A stretch of 12,634 nucleotides of DNA, taken from contig CAYTAJ010000067.1 in assembly GCA_964435725.1 (NCBI GenBank), forward strand, positions 1 through 12,634, written 5' to 3'. Below are positions 7,801 through 12,634 of this stretch, in pieces (position 1 is the stretch's first letter; each line of letters opens with the position of its first letter). Position numbers and translations under genes: made by a program. The DNA comes from Litorimonas sp964435725. Lineage in GTDB: Bacteria > Pseudomonadota > Alphaproteobacteria > Caulobacterales > Maricaulaceae. The notes below the pieces were generated by a model. That model saw only the letters and a program-made list of their open reading frames with translations. It had not been told where the DNA came from and did no database searches.

Positions 7801-8224
7801 AGATCGCTGGTCTGCGGCTTGGACAACACGATTTATCGATAGTGTTGCTGCGCCAGAGGAAGATGACCAACCAATTGATCCAGATGCTAATAATCGTTTG
7901 TTGGCGGTTGATGGTTTCACAAATGCCTATGATGACGTGAACACATTTAATGGTGCAGGATCAGTCGTTACTTGTTTAGGCGCAGACTTTGATGATGTGA
8001 ACTGTCGGACGGTGTCTACTGCACCTGACTACTTTGTTCACAGCTTGTCTGTCTCTTATCGTGGTGATGATTGGAACCTACGTGTTGGTGTAAACAATGT
8101 CTTTAACGACGCTCCACCACTTGTAAGTCCACGTGAAGTGTTCTCAATCAATAACGTGCCGATTGGTAACGGTTATGATTTGAATGGTCGTGAATTCTTC
8201 GCAAGAATCCGTAAGTCATTCTAA
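4817..8224 (+). CDS. TonB-dependent outer-membrane receptor, cysteine-rich loops
   Basis: A 1135-residue outer-membrane receptor for active uptake of a substrate, powered by TonB-ExbB-ExbD. The signal peptide ends near residue 29 (AYA). An acidic linker (about 38-52) leads to the TonB box EVVVTGSR (51-58). The plug domain spans about 60-190, with LRALGADRTLVLLNGRRI and the strong signature LLLDGASAVYGSDAVAGVVNVILR. The remainder is the beta-barrel, ending in Phe (RKSF), the usual outer-membrane C-terminus. Fourteen cysteines sit at 253, 288, 415, 422, 455, 463, 564, 578, 765, 798, 886, 898, 1053 and 1063, all in regions that look like extracellular loops and mostly as close pairs, so up to seven disulfides are possible. 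AAGGGA at 4806-4811 is 5 nt before the ATG. The ligand is unknown; a GH5 enzyme upstream and a peptidase downstream suggest oligosaccharides or peptides. Confidence 0.93.
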   Translation: MIDQNLKGFLLGTTLIAGLPFYAGSAAYAQTADEPVVELTEEEESSDEADEVVVTGSRLRRDTFTSTAPIQVITAENAAEEGLFSAVEILQSNAAASGQQIDSTFQGFVLDNGPGSETINLRALGADRTLVLLNGRRIGPSGAEGSPSQPSVNLIPSTMVDRFDLLLDGASAVYGSDAVAGVVNVILRNDYDGLELDVFADTPEQGAGQDYFIGARYGINADRGFIGGAVEYTYQDPWFASDRDFLNNNGLGCETYREITETGEIRTNDISNTRLDNLLGLTSDPGPCRPTRLTQRFATLDGGFGSIYFQPEINNTGIGFSESTLFSVPIDGNGDGVRDVVFSNFSPNGQQSEIQQFVNEQDQISVFANGEYTFEGEGNNTMYFEFLHVDRSIEATGGQPQLFPTVPGNNPFNPCNIDNNDCGAAYNSILADPGYVQNFTTFLNSDLNPFGTTNCFGLPDAICTPATFGLNRATGQSLDVLPIVGVLGDRNVVEVNLAQSRIVTGLKGDLPFITQGPLNDWSFDLSAQYSYSQGESLRTGVREDRLNLALGINPVTGATLNAPCENASSFGNDVGTGCVPVNLFAPSLYVSAAGGDFASQAERDYLFGDRTFDTRIGQLVLSGIIQGDIFELPGGEASLLLGAEYREDTIDSAPNNVARDGLLFGFFADGGAVGDVTNKELFAEMSLPLGTGNTGLKELNIDLAGRLTDNEFYGTNATYSVKAGWRPIDPLLLRATYGTSFRAPNTRELFLRAQSAFNNNFADICAVPDEAFETGLGDTDGVYTRSNDFRNDRILDNCRAAGVDPESYRANNNFYSIEVESGGVATGGVPGFENLDPETSTSYTLGGSFEQPFFDSFDATFGVTYFNLEIEDSIFEVGSAFVVNSCYAGEANLQSRFCGLFDRGADGDIDLVSTPFLNLNKDSAEFIDYNFRFDKSDIELFDRNWDIFGRTQISQYLSRSSELIANTDGDVNFDERVGEFGVPEWTGSATVGFTQDRWSAAWTTRFIDSVAAPEEDDQPIDPDANNRLLAVDGFTNAYDDVNTFNGAGSVVTCLGADFDDVNCRTVSTAPDYFVHSLSVSYRGDDWNLRVGVNNVFNDAPPLVSPREVFSINNVPIGNGYDLNGREFFARIRKSF

Positions 8225-8225
8225 A

Positions 8226-8258
8226 ATCATATAAACATCATATAAACATCATATAAAA
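8226..8258. repeat. Three 11-bp tandem repeats after the receptor gene
   Basis: ATCATATAAAC occurs at 8226-8236 and 8237-8247, with a third copy ending in A at 8248-8258, followed by a partial ATCA. The 11-bp period is about one turn of DNA. The array begins 2 nt after the receptor stop codon and ends 9 bp before a terminator stem. Each unit holds a TATAAA-like hexamer, so it could also provide -10 elements for the next gene, but no -35 is evident. Confidence 0.85.
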
Positions 8259-8267
8259 ATCACTCTA

Positions 8268-8297
8268 AACTTCTGGTGTCTCGCCAGAAGTTTTTTT
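8268..8297 (+). terminator. Strong intrinsic terminator after the TonB receptor
   Basis: A 9-bp perfect stem (AACTTCTGG at 8268-8276, CCAGAAGTT at 8284-8292) with a 7-nt loop is followed by a T-run through 8297. It should end much of the receptor transcript. The next gene's ribosome-binding site begins only about 25 nt later, so the terminator may instead sit in that gene's leader and act as a partial stop. Confidence 0.88.
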
Positions 8298-8322
8298 ATT
8301 GCAAACAGGTAAAGTCTTAATT

Positions 8323-8326
8323 GGAG
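8323..8326 (+). promoter_or_regulatory. Ribosome-binding site deciding the peptidase GTG start
   Basis: GGAG lies 8 nt before the GTG at 8335, which opens directly into a signal peptide. The longer in-frame TTG start at 8299 would fall at the edge of the terminator T-run and would put 12 polar residues before the signal peptide, so it is rejected. Confidence 0.75.
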
Positions 8327-8334
8327 ATAAATTC

Positions 8335-10344
8335 GTGAAGTTATCAGCCCTTCTATTATCGGTTAGTTTTGTTTTCGGTATAAATACAATCGCCCATGCG
8401 GCCCCAACAGCTGCGAATGGTTACACAGCAGGTACGCCTGTACCATTGGATTACTGGGCTGTAAGAGCGGCCGTAAGCAGCGTGAGCGTTTCGCCGGACG
8501 GAAAACACATGGTCGTTCAACGGATTGCGTCTAAGGACGGCGATCCTATAATAGAAGTTTATAAGGTTGATAATTTGGGTGAGAAGCCCATCCGAATTAA
8601 TGCGAAGCCAATGGAGTTCCTGGGCGGAGCCACATGGGTAAGTGATGAGATTTTTACAGGTCAAGCCATGCAGGTCGTCAATAAATCTGTAAAAGGGCCT
8701 GAGCAAGATGTGCGTCGTTATCGCAATTACGTTTACAATATTTCTACAAAAGAATTCAGTACCTTTGGAACATCTTCAGGTAACGGCGTGTTTGAGCTAG
8801 CGGGATTATTGCCAAAAGAGCCTCGGCATATTCTTATTGCGACTTCGAATGGCCCGAGTGCAGCGGCTTCAGATGACCCCTTCGCCGGTTTCCGCCCGCG
8901 CTCATATTTCCGATATAATATTGATACGGGCGCGCGAAGCTTGGTTTACAGAGGCGGTGGTAAACAGCCTCAGGCGGGCTTTGACAGTGATGGCAATCCG
9001 CGCTTGAGCCAAGGCATTGATGCGGCTGCTGACGAAATCATAACCTATTACAGATCGCCGACAGATACTGAATGGAGAGAAATTAGACGAGAAAAGGCGG
9101 AAGACTTTGATCGTACGGATTTTGGCTATGTCTCAGATGTTGAAGGTAAGCCAGATGTAATTTTGGTGCGTGCTCGTGCGAACGGTGAAGATAAGATTGC
9201 CTTGTGGGAATATAATACTGTTTCAAAAAGCTTTGGTAGAAAAGTCCATGGAAATCCAGATGTCGATATTCTTGGCGGCTTTTTCGGCAATGCGCTTGCT
9301 GGCGATGATGAGCTAAAAGGCGTGTTTTATGGTGGCGAGAAAACCAATCGCCATTTCTTTGATGCGCAGGAAAAAGCCTTATACGATTCAATTCGTCCCA
9401 ATATTAAAAATGCTTTTCAGATGTCTATTACAAGCCGTTCCAGAGACGGTAATGTCATGACTGTTTTTAATGTAGGGCCAAACGATTCTGGTACTCATTA
9501 CCTTATCAATCGGGGTAAGATGCAGAAAATTGGTTCGAGCAATCCCTTACTAAAAGATGCTGATTACTCGAATGTGGAATATATAAAGTATCCAGCCAGA
9601 GATGGACTGATGATACCCGCCTATGTCACCTATCCAAAAGGGTCGGGACCACACCCTCTTATCGTACTGCCGCATGGCGGTCCTTACGTTCAGGAAACAA
9701 TTACCTATGACGAATGGGGACAAATGTTGGCCAATAATGGTTATATGGTCATACAACCTCAATATCGTGGTTCAGAGGGTCATGGATGGAATCATTTCAT
9801 TAGCACATGGCATGAGCATGGATTAGCCATGAATGACGATAAGGATGACGGCGCGAAATACTTGATCCAAAAGGGCTTAGTCGATCCTGACCGCGTTGCT
9901 ATGTTTGGTTGGTCATATGGCGGTTATGCGGCTCTTGTGGCTGCTTCGCGAGAAGATCAAATTTATCAGTGTACGATACCGGCCGCTTTCGTTGCGGATC
10001 CGCTTATGTCTTATAATGGCAGAAAAAACGACACCATTAAATATTTTGATGACTTCTCAGCTCAACGCGGAGGTAAAGTTGGTATTAATCCAATGGACGA
10101 AGTTGATAAGGTAAATGTGCCTATGCTTCTCATTCACCCGAAATGGGACCGACGTGTTATTTTCAAGCATTACACCAAATATAAAAAGGCTCTCGAAAAA
10201 GCCGGAAAAGCAGATGATATGACGTTCTTGCCTATAAAGGGCGCGGATCACTTCCTGTATACTCACAGATACGAGCACAACATTGAGTATATGTCAGCCA
10301 TATTAGATTATCTCAAAAATGATTGTGGGCCAAACGGCTTATAA
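8335..10344 (+). CDS. Exported S9 (prolyl oligopeptidase) family peptidase
   Basis: A 669-residue serine peptidase of the S9 family, probably an acylaminoacyl-peptidase or dipeptidyl-peptidase relative acting on short peptides in the periplasm. The signal peptide is residues 1-22 (cleavage after IAHA, before APTAA). Residues about 30-410 form a WD40/beta-propeller-like domain that gates the active site. The alpha/beta-hydrolase domain follows from about 415: PLIVLPHGGP (441-450) for the oxyanion region, nucleophile Ser527 in GWSYGGY, Asp605 in HPKWDRRV and His639 in KGADHF. HPKWD replaces the more usual HG..D around the acid. The start is GTG with GGAG 8 nt upstream. It follows the receptor after a terminator and precedes the DUF547-like gene by 58 bp, likely in one transcript. 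Peptide specificity is not readable from the sequence. Confidence 0.92.
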   Translation: MKLSALLLSVSFVFGINTIAHAAPTAANGYTAGTPVPLDYWAVRAAVSSVSVSPDGKHMVVQRIASKDGDPIIEVYKVDNLGEKPIRINAKPMEFLGGATWVSDEIFTGQAMQVVNKSVKGPEQDVRRYRNYVYNISTKEFSTFGTSSGNGVFELAGLLPKEPRHILIATSNGPSAAASDDPFAGFRPRSYFRYNIDTGARSLVYRGGGKQPQAGFDSDGNPRLSQGIDAAADEIITYYRSPTDTEWREIRREKAEDFDRTDFGYVSDVEGKPDVILVRARANGEDKIALWEYNTVSKSFGRKVHGNPDVDILGGFFGNALAGDDELKGVFYGGEKTNRHFFDAQEKALYDSIRPNIKNAFQMSITSRSRDGNVMTVFNVGPNDSGTHYLINRGKMQKIGSSNPLLKDADYSNVEYIKYPARDGLMIPAYVTYPKGSGPHPLIVLPHGGPYVQETITYDEWGQMLANNGYMVIQPQYRGSEGHGWNHFISTWHEHGLAMNDDKDDGAKYLIQKGLVDPDRVAMFGWSYGGYAALVAASREDQIYQCTIPAAFVADPLMSYNGRKNDTIKYFDDFSAQRGGKVGINPMDEVDKVNVPMLLIHPKWDRRVIFKHYTKYKKALEKAGKADDMTFLPIKGADHFLYTHRYEHNIEYMSAILDYLKNDCGPNGL

Positions 10345-10402
10345 TTCGCATCATTGCAACCATACGCTCTTATTGGTCGTAATTAACTACAAAGGAAAAA
10401 CT

Positions 10403-11587
10403 GTGACTTTAAAGATTACGACATCCGCATTGGCGATAACATTGAGCGCATTAATTCTTTCATCAGCCCCTCATGTCTATGGGGCTGAACCTTCCTTCAA
10501 CGATGCTGGTGAGCGCACAGTCTCTACCCAAGTACTTTATGCAAATCAAAGGTTCTCACAGTTTGAACCTAAGCCCAACGCTAATAATAGGACACGCTTG
10601 GATTATAGCATTTGGAATGACGCCTTAAGTAAGGTTGTCGTAGACCTTGGCCCTTCAACTCGGTTGCGGGCAAAAAGACCGTCTGCCTCAGTTGGAACGC
10701 GCTTTGTTCGGGGGCATAAATCGGCTTATCGTTTAGAGGGGTCTCGTTTTACATTTGAATATATTACGGACGATTTCGTAGGTGGTTTGAGTGATTATCG
10801 AAAGGACCTTCAAGATATCGCTACCAATTATGATATAAGTCGGTTCTCAAAAAATGAGCAATTGGCTTTCTGGTTAAATCTATACAATGTTGCGACACTA
10901 GAAAAAATTGCCGAAGCTTATCCGGTTCAACGGCCTGATTATATTAAAATTGAATATGAGGGTCAGGAATATGAATTGGAAGAGGCCCCATTCTTACGCA
11001 TTAAAGGACAATCTTTGTCTTTGAAAGATATTCGCGAAAACATAGTCTACCGTTATTGGAAAAACCCATTAGTCATTTATGGTTTTTTTCGCGGTGAAAT
11101 TGGAAGTCCTCTTTTACAATCTTATGCTTTTACAGGTGAAACTGTAGAGCAGATGTTAACGCAGAATGCAGATGACTTTGTTAATTCCCTTAGAGGATTT
11201 AATCTTGGCTCGCGAACACGGAATGTATCAGATATTTATAATGAGGCAGGCTCTTACTTTTTTCCTGATTTTGAAAAAGATCTGATTCCGCATTTGATGT
11301 TATATGCAAATGACACTGTAAAGACTGAACTTGCAAAACCCTTACCTGTAAAGATAGACTCATATGATAATATGATTGCTGATTTAAGCGGCGGACGGAG
11401 ATTGGGTTCATCCGGTGCACCCACCGGTAATTTGGGCCCGTCTGTTGAAGTCACACGCTTGCTGCGGGAAGCAAATGAGAAAAGAGAATATCTGAACCGA
11501 AGACGAGACTCGAGAGCGGGTAGTGGTTACGTAATCATCGAAGATCTTGTCCCTGAGGAAGATAAACAAAACCAGCCATTAGAGTAA
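10403..11587 (+). CDS. Exported DUF547-like protein lacking all cysteines
   Basis: A 394-residue protein with a signal peptide (residues 1-27, cleavage near VYGA) and a DUF547-like core at about 120-300. The clearest signature is LAFWLNLYNVATL (154-166), where DUF547 members normally read AFWINxYNA. In ordinary members a later segment resembles NCASxGCP; here the aligned stretch is YGFFRGEIGSPLL (226-238), and the whole protein has no cysteine. If DUF547 is a thiol-hydrolase-like fold, as has been proposed, this copy would be inactive as such or belong to a divergent subfamily. The C-terminus (from about 350) is charged, with many Arg and Glu, and looks unstructured. GTG at 10403 has AAGGA 6 nt upstream; an earlier ATG at 10319 would overlap the peptidase gene and place 28 residues before the signal peptide. 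Function is unknown; by context it partners the peptidase and receptor. Confidence 0.8.
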   Translation: MTLKITTSALAITLSALILSSAPHVYGAEPSFNDAGERTVSTQVLYANQRFSQFEPKPNANNRTRLDYSIWNDALSKVVVDLGPSTRLRAKRPSASVGTRFVRGHKSAYRLEGSRFTFEYITDDFVGGLSDYRKDLQDIATNYDISRFSKNEQLAFWLNLYNVATLEKIAEAYPVQRPDYIKIEYEGQEYELEEAPFLRIKGQSLSLKDIRENIVYRYWKNPLVIYGFFRGEIGSPLLQSYAFTGETVEQMLTQNADDFVNSLRGFNLGSRTRNVSDIYNEAGSYFFPDFEKDLIPHLMLYANDTVKTELAKPLPVKIDSYDNMIADLSGGRRLGSSGAPTGNLGPSVEVTRLLREANEKREYLNRRRDSRAGSGYVIIEDLVPEEDKQNQPLE

Positions 11588-11604
11588 TACTTGTAGGAGT
11601 ATTA
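11585..11604. terminator. Hairpin holding both convergent stop codons
   Basis: TAATACT (11585-11591) and AGTATTA (11598-11604) form a 7-bp stem around a 6-nt loop. The plus-strand stop TAA of the DUF547-like gene is the first three bases and the minus-strand stop TAA of the RHH gene is the last three. It is AT-rich and lacks a T-run on either side, so it is at best a weak bidirectional terminator or an RNA-end stabiliser. Confidence 0.4.
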
Positions 11605-12180
11605 GGCGAGTTCCTGAACAAACAGGTGCACATATCGTTCATTGTTTATAGTGCGTCCCAAAACAGAAGGGGCGACTCTCTCAAGGCTCATTTTATCTTC
11701 AAAGATAAGTTCACATGTTGAATCTTTTTCGAGACGTTCGCATGCAGAAACATGAAGAACGCCGCCAGAATCCGAGAGTTCAGATAGAGTAATATCTACA
11801 CTCATATAAGTGCTATCCGATGTTTTAATCGTGAAGTTTTGACCTGAATTATTTTTATCAAGACTAATTCCAAACGCGGAATTCCCAATCGCTCCGTGTA
11901 CATAGTATACTGGCCTTGCCTCGACGTTATGACCTTCATAATGTAAATGCATAGGGATTAATGTTAGCCCATGGCCGATAATTGTCGCTCCGATTAACAG
12001 CCCCGCCAATTGCCATTTGGGCAAACGGCGTTTTGTATTAGCGGCATTCAGCGCCATATATTTATCAACCAGACCTCTTAAGAGACCACTGACGCTTTCG
12101 CCCTCTTGGCGCGCGAGTTTTGTCAACGTGTCTTTCTCTTCTTGCGAGACGCGTACTTCAATTTTTTCTGTGCGTTTCAT
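11602..12180 (-). CDS. Membrane-anchored ribbon-helix-helix protein with periplasmic domain
   Basis: A 192-residue protein of three parts. Residues 1-42 look like a ribbon-helix-helix DNA-binding unit: the strand-like KIEVRVSQEE, then helix DTLTKLARQEG and helix VSGLLRGLVDKYMAL. A basic stretch (TKRRLPK, 49-55) precedes one hydrophobic segment (about 56-78), so the N-terminus should be cytoplasmic. Residues 79-192 would lie in the periplasm and contain two cysteines (147 and 156) that could form a disulfide. I do not recognise this C-terminal domain. A one-component sensor-regulator that senses outside the membrane and binds DNA inside is the natural reading, but it is inference; the RHH could instead be an assembly or toxin-antitoxin-derived piece. 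Start: tandem ATGs at 12183 and 12180; GAGGAG (12187-12192) is 6 nt from 12180. It converges on the DUF547-like gene and is divergent from mdh. Confidence 0.75.
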   Translation of the reverse strand: MKRTEKIEVRVSQEEKDTLTKLARQEGESVSGLLRGLVDKYMALNAANTKRRLPKWQLAGLLIGATIIGHGLTLIPMHLHYEGHNVEARPVYYVHGAIGNSAFGISLDKNNSGQNFTIKTSDSTYMSVDITLSELSDSGGVLHVSACERLEKDSTCELIFEDKMSLERVAPSVLGRTINNERYVHLFVQELA

Positions 12181-12186
12181 CATGGT

Positions 12187-12192
12187 CTCCTC
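12187..12192 (-). promoter_or_regulatory. Ribosome-binding site of the RHH membrane protein gene
   Basis: On the minus strand this reads GAGGAG, 6 nt before the ATG at 12180 and 3 nt before the ATG at 12183. The spacing favours the second ATG. Longer in-frame versions up to 12237 have no comparable site. Confidence 0.7.
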
Positions 12193-12241
12193 ATCTCGGT
12201 TTTGACAAAATAGGAAACAGTTTGAACGGAAAGGCAAATGG

Positions 12242-12278
12242 TTTCGTGTCAGGATGGGGCGTATTTCGTGTCATGACA
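12242..12278. promoter_or_regulatory. Direct repeat plus palindrome between the RHH gene and mdh
   Basis: TTTCGTGTCA occurs at 12242-12251 and again at 12264-12273, a 22-bp period that puts both copies on the same face of the helix. The second copy overlaps a perfect 10-bp palindrome TGTCATGACA (12269-12278). Direct or inverted repeats one or two turns apart are typical RHH operators, and an RHH-type gene starts 62 bp away. That the protein binds here is inference. Confidence 0.5.
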
Positions 12279-12293
12279 GCAGGTTTGAGGCTG

Positions 12294-12299
12294 TATTAT
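12294..12299 (+). promoter_or_regulatory. Candidate -10 element of mdh
   Basis: TATTAT lies 98 bp before the mdh start, just downstream of the repeat/palindrome cluster. The hexamer at the matching -35 position is poor (TCATGA at 12271-12276). A TTGACA at 12202-12207 exists but has no -10 at the right distance. The promoter placement is therefore uncertain. Confidence 0.3.
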
Positions 12300-12396
12300 C
12301 AGAACTCTGACGGTCTAAGCCCTAAACCATCATTGCAACTTTGTGTCGGTGGGGCTAAAGCACGGCCAAATTCATTGCCACTATGGAGACCACTCA

Positions 12397-12634
12397 ATGG
12401 CACGTGCAAAAATTGCTCTTATCGGCGCCGGCATGATCGGCGGAACTCTGGCTCATATCGCAGCTCGTGAAGAGCTTGGCGACGTTGTCCTCTTTGATAT
12501 TTTTGAAGGCACAGCCAAAGGCAAAGCCCTCGACCTTTGTGAGGCGACCCCCGTTTTTGGCAAGGACTCAAATCTCAAAGGCACAAATGATTATGCCGAT
12601 ATTGCTGGCGCAGATGTTTGCATCATCACAGCGG
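12397..12634 (+). CDS. mdh: Malate dehydrogenase (partial, runs off the right edge)
   Basis: The first 79 residues of an NAD-dependent malate dehydrogenase of the lactate-dehydrogenase-like type used in alphaproteobacterial TCA cycles (malate to oxaloacetate). The Rossmann start is clear: KIALIGAGMIGGTLA with GxGxxG at residues 10-15, then VVLFDI with Asp34 placed to bind the NAD ribose, KALDL (43-47), and ADVCIITA at the window end. ATG at 12397 has GGAGA at 12385-12389. The catalytic Arg and His residues lie outside the window. In related genomes mdh usually leads into sucC-sucD; that cannot be checked here. Confidence 0.93.
   Translation, partial: MARAKIALIGAGMIGGTLAHIAAREELGDVVLFDIFEGTAKGKALDLCEATPVFGKDSNLKGTNDYADIAGADVCIITA

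Noticed and set aside
1..12634. Mobile element, CRISPR array, tRNA or rRNA
   Set aside because: I saw no transposase or integrase, no spaced repeat array and no cloverleaf or rRNA-like sequence on either strand.

Overview
The window looks like chromosomal DNA from a marine, moderately low-GC alphaproteobacterium, probably in or near the Hyphomonadales (Robiginitomaculum/Hellea/Litorimonas-like). The pointers are a zapE-type ATPase gene followed at a distance by malate dehydrogenase (zapE-mdh is a common alphaproteobacterial neighbourhood), a very long TonB-dependent receptor of the Caulobacterales/Sphingomonadales style, and paired GANTC sites typical of CcrM-methylated genomes. The taxonomic placement is inference from protein style and context, not from a search.

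Layout. At the left edge a bidirectional hairpin terminator (1-28) ends a minus-strand gene for a multi-pass 'conserved TM helix' mechanosensitive-channel-like protein (55-1254). A divergent regulatory region (1255-1449) separates it from a plus-strand unit: a 31-codon single-TM microprotein with a good ribosome-binding site (1450-1545), then zapE (1548-2651), whose ATG lies 2 nt after the microprotein stop and has no clear ribosome-binding site of its own. Next is an accessory block. A secreted GH5 glycosidase with a C-terminal carbohydrate-binding-like module (2737-4305) sits behind a perfect 14-bp LacI-style palindrome. A 511-bp non-coding region leads to a 1135-residue TonB-dependent receptor (4817-8224). 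After three 11-bp tandem repeats and a strong intrinsic terminator come a secreted S9 prolyl-oligopeptidase-family peptidase (8335-10344) and an exported DUF547-like protein (10403-11587).

The DUF547-like gene converges on a minus-strand gene (11602-12180) that encodes an unusual protein: a ribbon-helix-helix DNA-binding-like N-terminus, one transmembrane helix and a probable periplasmic domain. It is divergent from mdh, which starts at 12397 and runs off the right edge. The space between them holds a 10-bp direct repeat with a 22-bp period and an overlapping palindrome, a plausible operator.

How the genes may work together: the GH5 enzyme, the receptor, the peptidase and the DUF547-like protein are all predicted to be exported, so the block looks like a nutrient capture module (polysaccharide and/or peptide cleavage at the cell surface or in the periplasm plus TonB-driven uptake) lying between housekeeping genes. 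No mobile element, CRISPR array, tRNA or rRNA was seen. I see no clear proof of a wholly new system. The most unusual items are the membrane-anchored RHH protein with its candidate operator, the cysteine-free DUF547-like protein, and the microprotein coupled to zapE.
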